A stretch of 64,000 nt of DNA from an uncultured Amylibacter sp. (GCA_959347345.1 OY365738.1:186001-250000), one strand, 5' to 3'; numbered from the stretch's first letter, positions 20,393-29,426 are shown. Program-made: numbers and translations. The notes: generated by a model from the letters alone, not told the origin.

Positions 20393-20775
20393 GATGCCCT
20401 TCGGGTCTTCGTCATCGCTACGCGAATGCCGACCAGCGTGGTCTTTTGTGCGTAGCCCTCACGGTGTGAGGGCATGCCAAAAGCCCTTTGGTTACAAGAT
20501 GATAATGATTCTATAAATTTACTATTTGGAATAACAAGACGAGAAATTGGATTATTTGCAAAGAATACTTGGGAATTGGTGATGGATTTGCTCTAAATTT
20601 ATTTAGGCTTTGCCTAGATACTAGGACAGACTTTAGCCATAAAAACCCGTCCGCCCAAGCCTCGCAGAGGGGTGGGCGGGCGGGAAGCCCGAACGAAGGG
20701 GCTTGCCCCGAAGTGAGGGCGCAACAAAAAACCTCTATCCTTAACTCCTAATAACAAACCCCCAATCCCTAATAA
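20393..20775 (+). repeat. Dispersed hairpin element, copy 2 (full length)
   Basis: Complete copy. In order: GCCCTTCGGG start; GACCAGCGTGGTC short palindrome; CTTTTGTGCGTAG hairpin with inner stem CCCTCAC/GTGAGGG (20456-20472); TTTGGTTACAAGA; GGAATAACAAGACG; TTTGCAAAGAATACTTGGGA; TAGGCTTTGCCTA palindrome; a GC-rich hairpin CCGCCCA...TGGGCGG; GGGGCTTGCCCC; and a GAGGGCGCAACAAAAAACC end. The open frame across it (20569-20751) is not treated as a gene. It fills the gap between divergent cbiD and radA. Confidence 0.9.
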
Positions 20776-20840
20776 CCAATCATTCATCATTCACCATTCA
20801 CAATTCACAATTACTTAATCATTAATCACTAATCACTATT
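20776..20840. repeat. Inverted right arm of the cbiD-radA repeat region
   Basis: CATTCATCATTCACCATTCACAATTCACAATT units followed by AATCACTAATCACTA, the reverse complement of the type of repeat on the left of element copy 2. Confidence 0.75.
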
Positions 20841-20873
20841 GAACTCCCCCGCGTTTCACGCTACACCCGCATT

Positions 20874-22310
20874 ATGGCTCGTATAACCGCAACCTTTGTC
20901 TGTTCCGCTTGCGGAGCGTCCTATAAAAAATGGGTCGGGCAGTGCGATAAATGCCACCAATGGGACTGTATAAACGAAGAAAAACCGCTCGCCACTGGTC
21001 CACGCGGTAAAACATTGGGCGCGCAAAAGGGGCAAAAGGTCATCCTAACCGATTTAACCGCGTCAGACATCGCCCACACCCGCCTGTTATGCGGCATTGA
21101 TGAGATGGATCGCGCCTTGGGGGGCGGGCTGGTAGAGGCCTCTGCCGTTCTGCTGGGCGGCGATCCGGGCATCGGCAAATCCACATTATTACTGCAAATG
21201 GGCGCGGCCTTGGCGAATCTTGGACGCAAAGTCGTCTATATTTCGGGGGAAGAAGCCGCCAGCCAAATAAAACTCCGCGCCGCGCGATTGGGGCTGAGCG
21301 ACGCGCCGCTATCACTGGCAACCGAAACCAACCTGCGCGATATTCTCACCACCCTAGAGGCCGAATCCCCCGATGTCGCCATTTTGGATTCCATCCAAAC
21401 CCTGTGGGCTGATCATGTGGATTCCGCCCCTGGCTCTGTCACCCAAGTGCGCACGGTCACCCACGAGCTGGCGAATTTCGCCAAACGCAAGGGGATTTGC
21501 GTCATTCTGGTCGGGCATGTCACCAAAGACGGGCAGATTGCTGGACCGCGAGTCGTAGAGCATATCGTTGACACCGTTTTGTATTTTGAAGGCGAACGGG
21601 GGCATCAATTCCGCATCCTCCGCGCTGTGAAGAATCGCTATGGACCCGCCGATGAAATTGGCGTGTTTGAAATGACGGGTAAGGGGCTGCAACAGGTGCA
21701 TAACCCGTCCGAATTGTTTCTGGGCGAACGCAACAGCCCCAACGCTGGCTCGGTTATTTTCGCGGGGATTGAGGGCTCTCGCCCCCTGCTGGTGGAAATT
21801 CAGGCGTTGGTTGCGCAATCGCATTTTGCCACGCCCCGCCGTGCGGTCGTTGGCTGGGATTCGGCGCGGTTGGCGATGATACTGGCGGTTCTGGACGCGC
21901 GATGTCAGATTAGTTTCGCTGGACTGGATGTTTATTTGAATATCGCGGGCGGGTTGCGGATTTCCGAAACGGGTGCGGATTTGGCGGTGGCGGCGGCTCT
22001 GGTCTCTGCCCGTGAGAATATTCCCATGCCGAAAGATTCGGTGGTTTTCGGGGAAATAAGCCTGTCTGGAGGGCTCCGCGCTGTTGGGCAGAACGAAAAT
22101 AGATTAAAAGAAGCAAAAAAGTTAGGTTTTTCGCAAGCTTTTACCTCTTCACAGGTGAAAACCTCTGGCGAATCTGGTATGAGCGTGCATAAGAATGATA
22201 CAATCGCCGGGTTTGTTGATGGGTGTTTTGAGGATATAAACGCACCCAAAGACCAACAAGGCGGGCAAAATAACACTCGACAAAATAACACTGGACAAAG
22301 GGACAGATAG
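20874..22310 (+). CDS. radA: DNA repair protein RadA
   Basis: A 478-residue protein with an N-terminal zinc finger (CSACGASYKKWVGQCDKC), a RecA-like ATPase with Walker A GGDPGIGKST and the RadA-specific KNRYG motif, and a C-terminal Lon-protease-like domain. RadA helps branch migration of recombination intermediates. The ATG at 20874 has no clear ribosome site. The last about 70 codons (from 22090) are richer in A+T than the rest, and the C-terminus carries a Q/N-rich tail (DQQGGQNNTRQNNTGQ). Confidence 0.93.
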   Translation: MARITATFVCSACGASYKKWVGQCDKCHQWDCINEEKPLATGPRGKTLGAQKGQKVILTDLTASDIAHTRLLCGIDEMDRALGGGLVEASAVLLGGDPGIGKSTLLLQMGAALANLGRKVVYISGEEAASQIKLRAARLGLSDAPLSLATETNLRDILTTLEAESPDVAILDSIQTLWADHVDSAPGSVTQVRTVTHELANFAKRKGICVILVGHVTKDGQIAGPRVVEHIVDTVLYFEGERGHQFRILRAVKNRYGPADEIGVFEMTGKGLQQVHNPSELFLGERNSPNAGSVIFAGIEGSRPLLVEIQALVAQSHFATPRRAVVGWDSARLAMILAVLDARCQISFAGLDVYLNIAGGLRISETGADLAVAAALVSARENIPMPKDSVVFGEISLSGGLRAVGQNENRLKEAKKLGFSQAFTSSQVKTSGESGMSVHKNDTIAGFVDGCFEDINAPKDQQGGQNNTRQNNTGQRDR

Positions 22311-22312
22311 GT

Positions 22313-23038
22313 ATGGATGGATTTACTTGGGTTGACGGCATTGCCGTGCTGATTTTATTGGTATCGGTGGGTTTGGCGTATTCGCGCGGGCTCGCACGCG
22401 AATCACTGTCTATCGGCGGGTGGATATTGGCGGCGGTTGTGTCCTACCAATTCGCGCCGACGGCAACGCCTTTGGTCAAAGAAATTCCGTTGCTATCGGA
22501 TTTAATCGGGCAATCGTGCGAATTATCAACGATGGCGGGGTTTGCCCTCGTTTTCACCGTCATGCTGATAGTGTTTGCGTTTTTCGTCCCGTGGATTTCC
22601 ACCTTTGTGCAGAAATTATCGTTAAACAAAGTCGATCAGACCTTGGGGTTGTTATTCGGCGTGGTACGCGGGTTTTTGCTGATTCTGGTGGTTTTGGTGT
22701 TGTTTGATAGGGTGACTTCGGCTGGGCAGGCGGGGGCGAACGATTGGACTTCTGCCGTGCATGAAAGCAAAACAAAGGGGTTTTTGGCGGATACTCAGGC
22801 GCGGATGGAGTCTATGATTCCCGATGATACATCGGTGTGGTTGCTGGGGCATTATCAGCATTTGATGCGCGATTGCCCGCAGAATGAGGCGATTCCGTCA
22901 GAGATTACACCAGCGATTGTGCCGACTTTGGTGCCAGATGCCACGGATACCGCCCCCGAATCGCCCGAACCGACAGACGCTATACCCGAACCCACAGACG
23001 CGATAACCGAAACCCCTCTTCCCACACAAGAAAACTAG
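22313..23038 (+). CDS. CvpA family membrane protein
   Basis: A 241-residue protein with four membrane helices in the first 140 residues (GIAVLILLVSVGLAYSRGLARE, WILAAVVSYQF, FALVFTVMLIVFAFFVPW, GVVRGFLLILVVLVLFD) and a Pro/Thr/Glu-rich cytoplasmic or periplasmic tail. CvpA homologues commonly sit beside purF, as here (purF starts 11 bases after the stop), and are tied to colicin V production and envelope stress; precise activity is unknown. It starts two bases after the radA stop. Confidence 0.85.
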   Translation: MDGFTWVDGIAVLILLVSVGLAYSRGLARESLSIGGWILAAVVSYQFAPTATPLVKEIPLLSDLIGQSCELSTMAGFALVFTVMLIVFAFFVPWISTFVQKLSLNKVDQTLGLLFGVVRGFLLILVVLVLFDRVTSAGQAGANDWTSAVHESKTKGFLADTQARMESMIPDDTSVWLLGHYQHLMRDCPQNEAIPSEITPAIVPTLVPDATDTAPESPEPTDAIPEPTDAITETPLPTQEN

Positions 23039-23049
23039 GCACACAAACC

Positions 23050-24543
23050 ATGACCGAAAATCCCCCCGCCCCCAAGGATTTGAACAGCGTCCCCCGTTTT
23101 GTATCCCACCCTTTCGCCGATTTGAAACGAAAAGAAGAATGCGGAGTTTTCGGCGTTATTGGCTTGGCAGAGGCGGCCAGCTTCGTTGCCCTTGGGCTCC
23201 ACGCCCTGCAACACCGCGGGCAAGAAGCGGGCGGTATAGTCTCTTACGACCAAGACGTCGGCTTCCGTTCGGCACGGAAATTCGGCTATGTCCGCGACCA
23301 ATTCACTAAACAAGCCTTGATGGAAACCCTGCCCGGCAATCTGTCCATCGGGCATGTGCGCTATTCCACGGCGGGCAGTAAGGGCAGGGCGGGCGTGCAT
23401 GATATTCAGCCGTTTTTCGGTGAATTTTCACGCGGGGGATGCGCCATTTCCCACAACGGCAATTTAACGAATGCAGAGGCTTTGCGCGTTAATCTTATCA
23501 AAATGGGATCTATATTTCAGAGCACATCGGACAGCGAATGTATCATCCACCTGATGGCACGGGCGCGTGAAAAAACCCATGTGGAATGCCTGCAATCCGC
23601 GTTAAAAAAGGTTGAAGGCGCGTTTTCCATTGTCGCCATGACTCGCAGTAAATTAATCGGTGTGCGTGATCCGCGTGGGATTCGCCCTCTGGTTTTGGGG
23701 CAGTTGGGGGCGGGCTGGGTTATCAGCTCTGAAACCTGTGCGCTGGATATTATTGGGGCGCAATATGTCCGTGAAATTGAACCAGGGGAAATGGTTGTGA
23801 TTGATGAAAATGGGGTGAATACCTCGTTTCCCTTCAAACGAGTCCCCGCCCGCCCGTGTATTTTTGAGCATGTGTATTTCTCGCGTCCCGACAGTATTTT
23901 GGCGGGCAAATCGGTCTATGAAACCCGCCGTCAAATCGGGATAGAGCTGGCGCGGGAGGCTCCAGTGGATGCCGATTTGGTCTGCCCCGTGCCTGATAGT
24001 GGCACGCCCGCCGCGATTGGATATAGTTTTGAATCGGGTATTCCTTACGGCATGGGAATTATCCGTAATTCCTATATGGGGCGGACGTTTATTGAACCCA
24101 GCGAGCATATTCGCAACATGGGTGTGCGGTTAAAACTGAACGTTAATCGGGCGTTAATTAAAGGCAAACGGGTGATCTTGGTGGATGATAGTGTGGTGCG
24201 CGGGACGACCAGTCGTAAGATTAAAGAGATGGTGCTGGACGCGGGCGCGGCAGAGGTGCATTTTAGGATAGCCTCGCCGCCCACGGCTTGGCCGTGTTTT
24301 TTCGGGGTGGATACTCCGCAACGGGAAAAATTGCTGGCGGCAACGATGAGTGAGGAAGAAATGTGCCGTCATTTGGATGTGCAGAGCTTGCGGTTTATTA
24401 CTCTGGCGGGGTTGTATCGCGCCTGTGGTGTGGCTATGCGGGATGTGAAGTCGCCCCAGTATTGCGATGCGTGTTTTTCTGGGGAATACCCGATGAAACT
24501 GCGCGATAAGACGGATAAAGATGCGTTGTTGGCGGCGGTTTAG
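23050..24543 (+). CDS. purF: Amidophosphoribosyltransferase
   Basis: A 497-residue enzyme for the first step of purine synthesis (PRPP plus glutamine to phosphoribosylamine). The N-terminal glutaminase domain has the nucleophile Cys in ECGVFGV (about residue 31) after a leader segment that is normally removed. HALQHRGQEAGG and RYSTAG follow; the PRPP motif VILVDDSVVRGTT is in the transferase domain, followed by CYS-containing C-terminal PQYCDACFSGEYP. Confidence 0.95.
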   Translation: MTENPPAPKDLNSVPRFVSHPFADLKRKEECGVFGVIGLAEAASFVALGLHALQHRGQEAGGIVSYDQDVGFRSARKFGYVRDQFTKQALMETLPGNLSIGHVRYSTAGSKGRAGVHDIQPFFGEFSRGGCAISHNGNLTNAEALRVNLIKMGSIFQSTSDSECIIHLMARAREKTHVECLQSALKKVEGAFSIVAMTRSKLIGVRDPRGIRPLVLGQLGAGWVISSETCALDIIGAQYVREIEPGEMVVIDENGVNTSFPFKRVPARPCIFEHVYFSRPDSILAGKSVYETRRQIGIELAREAPVDADLVCPVPDSGTPAAIGYSFESGIPYGMGIIRNSYMGRTFIEPSEHIRNMGVRLKLNVNRALIKGKRVILVDDSVVRGTTSRKIKEMVLDAGAAEVHFRIASPPTAWPCFFGVDTPQREKLLAATMSEEEMCRHLDVQSLRFITLAGLYRACGVAMRDVKSPQYCDACFSGEYPMKLRDKTDKDALLAAV

Positions 24544-24552
24544 GGTGGTGAT

Positions 24553-25221
24553 ATGGATTTAGCACGGGATTTTTCTGGACGTGTGGTTTTAATAACGGGT
24601 GCGTCACGTGGATTGGGGGCGGCCTGTGCGCTGGCTTTTGCCGCGAGGGGTGCGCAGGTGTTGGCTTTGGCACGGACTGTTGGCGCGTTGGAAGAGCTGG
24701 ATAATAAGGCACGCGGCGCGGATGTTGAGGACTCTGGGATGACCTTAATCCCGCTGGATATTTGCGATTCCCAAGGCGTGCAAAATTTAGGGCAATCCAT
24801 TTTTGACCGTTGGGGAGGGTTGGATATTTGGGTGCATTGTGCGGTTTATGCCGCGCCTTTGTCGCCCGTGAATTGCTTGGATGGCGCGGATTTGGCGCGA
24901 TCTATGGCGGTGAATGTGACGGCAACAGCGCAGTTAATCGGGTGCATTGACCCTCTGTTACGGGCGAAATCTGGGGTGGCGGTTTGTGTGGAGGACACGC
25001 AGGCTGGGCATAAGTTTTTCGGCGCTTACGGGGCGAGTAAGGCGGCGCAATCCGCGTTATTCGCCAGTTGGCGGGCGGAAAATAGCGTTCGGGTGTGTTG
25101 TTTTCAGCCGCGACCTATGGGGACGGCGGTTCGGGCGCGGTTTTTCCCAGGGCAGGATGGTGCGGGATTGGCGGATATTGGGGAAGAGGCGGAGCGGCTT
25201 TTGCTAACGATTAACGATTAA
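24553..25221 (+). CDS. Short-chain dehydrogenase/reductase family protein
   Basis: A 222-residue Rossmann protein with TGASRGLG (NADP-binding glycine motif), a VHCAVYA segment in place of the usual NNAG and the YGASK catalytic Tyr/Lys. The serine normally 13 residues before the Tyr is not present (VCVEDTQAG in that region), so classic reductase activity is doubtful. It follows purF by nine bases, probably in one transcript. The last residues (T-I-N-D-stop) are encoded by the GATTAAC heptamer array that follows, so the gene's true C-terminus may have been altered. Confidence 0.8.
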   Translation: MDLARDFSGRVVLITGASRGLGAACALAFAARGAQVLALARTVGALEELDNKARGADVEDSGMTLIPLDICDSQGVQNLGQSIFDRWGGLDIWVHCAVYAAPLSPVNCLDGADLARSMAVNVTATAQLIGCIDPLLRAKSGVAVCVEDTQAGHKFFGAYGASKAAQSALFASWRAENSVRVCCFQPRPMGTAVRARFFPGQDGAGLADIGEEAERLLLTIND

Positions 25222-25334
25222 CGATTAATGATTAACGATTAACGATTAACGATTAGTGATTAACGATTAACGATTAGTGATTAACGATTAACGATTAACG
25301 ATTAGTGATTAGTGATTAGTGATTAGTGATTAAC
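25204..25334. repeat. Heptamer array (GATTAAC/GATTAGT)n
   Basis: About eighteen tandem heptamers of GATTAAC, GATTAAT and GATTAGT type. The array starts inside the SDR coding sequence and supplies its stop codon. Confidence 0.9.
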
Positions 25335-25575
25335 TGAAATTAACTGCCGTTAGTTAAAAATAACTCAAATTAATTCAAAATAACTCACCTGAGTTAATCC
25401 AGTTAAAAATAACTCAAAATAACTCAAAATAACTCACTTGAGTTAATTCAGTTAAAAATAACTCAGATTAACTCAAAATAACTCAAAATAACTCACTTGA
25501 GTTAATCCAGTTAAAAATAACTCACATTAACTCAAAATAACTCAAATTAACTCACCTGAGTTATTTTAGTTATTT
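25335..25575. repeat. Tandem 49/59-bp units with TAACTCA-YTGAGTTA palindromes
   Basis: Starts of GAGTTAAT recur at 25391, 25440 and 25499, with GAGTTATT at 25558; spacings are 49, 59 and 59, the extra ten bases being one more AACTCAAAAT-type decamer. Each unit holds a palindrome TAACTCAC(C/T)TGAGTTA. The architecture copies the region at 18.3 kb with a different motif. Confidence 0.85.
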
Positions 25576-25670
25576 AATAACCACAATAACCAATCATTCA
25601 TCGTTAATCATTAATTGTTCATCGTTCAAATGGCTCTTGATAAAATTTATGATAAATGATAAATGAGCCA

Positions 25671-25706
25671 TAACTAACAACTAATAACTAATAACTAACA
25701 ACTAAA
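25671..25706. repeat. Inverted right heptamer arm before znuA
   Basis: TAACTAA/CAACTAA units ending about seven bases before the znuA start codon, opposite in orientation to the TTAGTTA-type arms. Between 25576 and 25670 the sequence is A+T-rich with ATTCATCGTTAATC-type partial repeats and nothing gene-like. Confidence 0.8.
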
Positions 25707-25712
25707 ACCCCC

Positions 25713-26636
25713 ATGCGCGTCACCATATTTCTAACAACCCTGTTCGCCCTGTGCGTAGCCCTATCGGCGCAGGCGCAACCAGAGCCCCGCGTTCTGGCAA
25801 CGATAAAACCTCTGCATTCCCTTGTCCAATCTGTGCTTGGCGATACCGCCCGCGCCCAGCTTTTGCTGGACAACACTGCCTCGCCCCACGATTTCCAAAT
25901 GAAGCCGAGCCAAATCCGCGCCCTTCACCAAGCCGATATTGTGTTTTATATTGACGAGGATTTTGAACAATTCCTGCAACGGGTACTGCCCGATTTGCCC
26001 GAAGGTACAACCCAAATCCCCATCGCGCAACGCGCCGAAATCGCCCTCGTCCCCCTGCGTGGTGGTGATGACAAAGACGACCACGATGACGACCACGGGC
26101 ATGGGCATGACCATGCCGCGCAGGATTATCACGTCTGGCTTGATCCGAATAACGCGGTGAAAATGGTGCAAACGATTGCCACCAGTTTGGCGCAGATTTA
26201 TCCGCATAATGCCGCCATTTACCACGCCAATGCACGGACTGCGATAACCGCGCTGAACGCGTTGCATAGCGATGTGCAAACCCGCCTTGCCCCCGTGAAA
26301 GACCAGCCTTTTATAGTGTTTCACGATGCCTATGGTTATTTTGAACGCGCCTATGGATTGCGCACCCCCGCCGTGATTGCCCTAGACCCAACCATCCCGC
26401 CAAGCCCAAAACGTATCGTGCAAATCCGTGAAAATCTGGCGCAAACGGGGGCGCGATGTTTGTTTAGCGAACCGCAATTTTCCGACAAAGTGCTGGATGT
26501 TATTCGTGCGGATTCAAACGCACAGATTGCTGTGCTGGATCCTCTGGGTGCGGAATTGCCCGCTGGTGCGGGGCTGTATGCCGCGCTTTTGCAGGGGTTG
26601 GCGGGGGCTTTGGCGGACTGTTTGGACGGGTCTTAA
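25713..26636 (+). CDS. znuA: Zinc ABC transporter periplasmic binding protein ZnuA
   Basis: A 307-residue cluster A-I solute-binding protein: signal peptide ending at AQA (about residue 21), the first metal ligand in IKPLHSLVQ, the His/Asp-rich loop DDKDDHDDDHGHGHDHA typical of zinc binders, DYHVWLDPNN with the second ligand, and FHDAYGYFERAY with the third. It delivers zinc to a ZnuBC permease, which is not in this window. The ATG is preceded by five C residues and, before those, by a heptamer array, leaving little room for a promoter with a Zur site close to the start. Confidence 0.9.
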   Translation: MRVTIFLTTLFALCVALSAQAQPEPRVLATIKPLHSLVQSVLGDTARAQLLLDNTASPHDFQMKPSQIRALHQADIVFYIDEDFEQFLQRVLPDLPEGTTQIPIAQRAEIALVPLRGGDDKDDHDDDHGHGHDHAAQDYHVWLDPNNAVKMVQTIATSLAQIYPHNAAIYHANARTAITALNALHSDVQTRLAPVKDQPFIVFHDAYGYFERAYGLRTPAVIALDPTIPPSPKRIVQIRENLAQTGARCLFSEPQFSDKVLDVIRADSNAQIAVLDPLGAELPAGAGLYAALLQGLAGALADCLDGS

Positions 26637-26643
26637 TCCGCGA

Positions 26644-27369
26644 TTAAAGCAACACTTCATCCTTGCACAACGGTGGCACCCCAGCCGCGTATAATTCCGC
26701 CCGCCCGCGTATCATCTTTTGATAAAACCTTGGAAAAGCGTGAGAAACCGAGCCGTCCGTGCGTGTATCCACCCGCCAATTGTGCTGATTTTCGCGCCCA
26801 GAATTTAGGACTTTATTCAGGACTTTCGCACGGGGAATCGTCAATTCCAAATGCTGCATGATTTCATCCGTAATAGCCAGTGGGCGATGTTCCACCAAAT
26901 CCGCATCATAAATCGGCAGGCAATTCGGGCGGTAGAGCCATTCCGTCAAAGTCGCTATCTGGCGGCGCATCATCGCCACGGGCAAATCGGTTTTATGCGG
27001 GTCATAGTAGGTCGCCTGCACGATCGCCGCACCCTCATTCACCAGGGCAATCATCACGCGGGTTGGATGCGCGGTTGTGTGCAGAACGACGGGGTGGTCA
27101 ATGCCCCGCAGTTCGGTGAAAAGCGGGCGCAGATTGGCGAGGGTCAGCGCACCGCAGGTGTTTTGCCCAGGTGGATTTTGCGGGTGTGGATTTTGCGGGT
27201 TTTGCGTGTTTTCGGTCTCCATCCCCAAGGCCTGCGCCGACAGGTTTGGCTGGGCAAACCCCGCCATTTCCAAGCCCGCCCGCGCAACTTGATAGGCGAA
27301 ATCCTGCCGCGCAGTCATGCTGTATGAAAAGACAATCAGCGCGTTTAGGGTTGGAAAATCGGTAATCAC
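26644..27369 (-). CDS. Conserved-looking hypothetical protein
   Basis: A 241-residue protein I do not recognise. It starts at GTG (27369) without a clear ribosome site. No signal peptide or membrane helix is seen. Residues about 54-70 are a low-complexity NTQNPQNPHPQNPPGQN insert; the rest looks globular, with RPLFTELRGIDHPVVLHTTAHPTRVMIALV and YDADLVEHRPLAITDEIMQHLELTIPRAKVLNKVL. It lies convergent to znuA and 168 bases downstream of ilvB on the same strand. No ALS small-subunit ACT domain is visible, so it is not ilvN. Confidence 0.6.
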   Translation of the reverse strand: MITDFPTLNALIVFSYSMTARQDFAYQVARAGLEMAGFAQPNLSAQALGMETENTQNPQNPHPQNPPGQNTCGALTLANLRPLFTELRGIDHPVVLHTTAHPTRVMIALVNEGAAIVQATYYDPHKTDLPVAMMRRQIATLTEWLYRPNCLPIYDADLVEHRPLAITDEIMQHLELTIPRAKVLNKVLNSGRENQHNWRVDTRTDGSVSHAFPRFYQKMIRGRAELYAAGVPPLCKDEVLL

Positions 27370-27537
27370 GCGGGGTTCACTTTTGTTATCATATCGGATG
27401 CGCCAAGTGGCAAAATCCGTAAAATAACAGGAAAGTGTAAGATTTGGTTAAACAGCGAAGAAAATAATGGAAATAAAATTCACAATTTTTATGGATTTTT
27501 TTATCTAAATTTTTATACTTGGATTAACCACTAACCC

Positions 27538-29379
27538 CTAAACCAAAACCGCCCCACCCCCGACAATCGCGCCGTCAGTAGAGCCATCCGCCAGCAACAT
27601 ATGATTGTGCGGCTTGCCCGATGGTATCATTGGATAGCAATTCTCGTGCTTCTCCACCAAACAATCAAAAATCACCGCGCCATCATAGGCCAACATCTCC
27701 ATAATAGCATCATCCAAATCGGCTGGGTCTTTGCATAAAATCCCCTTCGCGCCAAACGCCTTTGCCAACAAAACAAAATCTGGCAGAGACTCCGACCACG
27801 AATTAGAATACCGCTCGCCGTGCAACAATTCCTGCCACTGGCGCACCATCCCCAGCCGTTCATTATTCAAAATAAACTGCTTGACGGGCAGATTATACTG
27901 CATCGCTGTTCCCATTTCCTGCATATTCATCAGCCAAGAAGCCTCGCCCGCGACATTGATAACCAACGCCTCTGGATGGGCGATTTGCACCCCGACAGAG
28001 GCAGGCAGACCATAGCCCATCGTCCCCAAACCGCCCGAAGTCATCCAGCGATTCGGCGCGTTAAACCCCAAATATTGCGCCGCCCACATCTGGTGCTGGC
28101 CGACCTCCGTGCAAATATAACGGTCATGGGATTTCGTCAATTCCTCCAACCTCTGCAAAGCATATTGCGGTTTTATCGTCTTCTTAGACGGGGCAAAATC
28201 CAGACATTTTATCGCCCGCCATTCATCAATCTGTCGCCACCATTGCGACACATTATTCACCTTGCTGCCGCGTTTTTTCCACAAATCCAGCACATCGCGC
28301 AGAACGCTGGCAATATCGCCGATAACTGGGGCATCCACGCGAATCACCTTGTTTATAGAGGATGGGTCAATATCCACATGCGCCTTTCGCGAGTTCGGGC
28401 TAAATTCGGAAACCAGCCCGGTGATACGGTCGTCAAACCGCGCCCCTATGCAAAACATCGCGTCGCAATCGTGCATCGTGTGGTTCGCTTCGTAAGTCCC
28501 GTGCATGCCCAGCATGCCTATCCAATGCTCATCATTCGCGGGGAATGCACCCAAACCCATCAGGGTGGAGGTAATGGGGAAATTCGTTGCCGCGACCAAT
28601 TCGCGCAGTAAATCGCAGGCCTCCGTGCCAGAGTTAATCACCCCCCCGCCAGAATAAATCACGGGTTTCATGCTGGTTTCAATCATCTCCACAAGTGCCA
28701 CAATTTGCGCAGGGTCGGCTTTGGTGCGGGGTTGATAATTGCTGGTTTTCACCTCATCCCGCGCTACATAGTCGCCTTCGGCAAACTGCACATCCTTTGG
28801 AATATCAATCAAAACAGGGCCAGGGCGACCTGTTGTGGCGATATGAAACGCCTCGTGTATCGTTTTTGCCAAGGTCGCGGTTTCCTTAATCAGCCAGTTA
28901 TGTTTCGTGCAGGGGCGGGTTATGCCTACCGTATCTGCCTCTTGAAACGCGTCCGCGCCAATCATAAAAGTCGGCACCTGCCCGCTGATAACAACCAGAG
29001 GAATCGAATCCATCAGGGCATCGGTCAGGCCAGTTACCGCGTTTGTCGCGCCTGGACCGGAGGTCACGAGGACTACGCCAGGTTTGCCCGTGGAACGGGC
29101 GTATCCCTCGGCCGCATGCACCGCGCCCTGTTCGTGGCGGACGAGAACGTGGCGGATGTCGTTTTGCTGGAAAATCACGTCATAGATGGGTAGGACTGCG
29201 CCGCCTGGATAGCCGAAGACGACCTCTACCCCCTGTTCTTTCAGGGCTTTGATAAGGATGTGCGCGCCTGTCATGGTGTTTTTGGGCGTGGTTTTGGGGG
29301 CGGTTTTTGGGTTTGTATCAGTCATTGTATTGGTCTTTGTGGTGGTTTTATTGGTTTTATTGGTGGTTTTTGTGGTCAT
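27538..29379 (-). CDS. ilvB: Acetolactate synthase, large (catalytic) subunit
   Basis: A 613-residue thiamine-diphosphate enzyme: VEVVFGYPGGAVLPIYD and RHEQGAVHAAEGYAR with the catalytic Glu, then the FAD-binding middle domain, and the ThDP/Mg motif in GLGTMGYGLPASVG to NVAGEASWLMNMQE. It makes acetolactate and acetohydroxybutyrate for valine, leucine and isoleucine. The first 35 residues are a Thr/Lys/Asn/Pro-rich extension; AGGACA before the ATG at 29379 supports that start, but the core begins at MTGAHILIKAL. An attenuator-like leader lies upstream. No ilvN (regulatory subunit) or ilvC follows. Confidence 0.93.
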   Translation of the reverse strand: MTTKTTNKTNKTTTKTNTMTDTNPKTAPKTTPKNTMTGAHILIKALKEQGVEVVFGYPGGAVLPIYDVIFQQNDIRHVLVRHEQGAVHAAEGYARSTGKPGVVLVTSGPGATNAVTGLTDALMDSIPLVVISGQVPTFMIGADAFQEADTVGITRPCTKHNWLIKETATLAKTIHEAFHIATTGRPGPVLIDIPKDVQFAEGDYVARDEVKTSNYQPRTKADPAQIVALVEMIETSMKPVIYSGGGVINSGTEACDLLRELVAATNFPITSTLMGLGAFPANDEHWIGMLGMHGTYEANHTMHDCDAMFCIGARFDDRITGLVSEFSPNSRKAHVDIDPSSINKVIRVDAPVIGDIASVLRDVLDLWKKRGSKVNNVSQWWRQIDEWRAIKCLDFAPSKKTIKPQYALQRLEELTKSHDRYICTEVGQHQMWAAQYLGFNAPNRWMTSGGLGTMGYGLPASVGVQIAHPEALVINVAGEASWLMNMQEMGTAMQYNLPVKQFILNNERLGMVRQWQELLHGERYSNSWSESLPDFVLLAKAFGAKGILCKDPADLDDAIMEMLAYDGAVIFDCLVEKHENCYPMIPSGKPHNHMLLADGSTDGAIVGGGAVLV

Positions 29380-29426
29380 GGGTGAGTGTCCTTTTGGTCT
29401 ATTATCTTATTTTCCTGCGTTTTGCC

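Noticed and set aside
20569..20751. Open frame across the hairpin element that recurs in other copies
   Set aside because: The frame is broken or differs in other copies, and conservation follows the hairpins rather than codons.
27820..28611. 263-residue frame antisense to ilvB
   Set aside because: It lies fully within a well-supported gene and its protein (Arg/His/Gln-rich) looks like a reverse-frame shadow.
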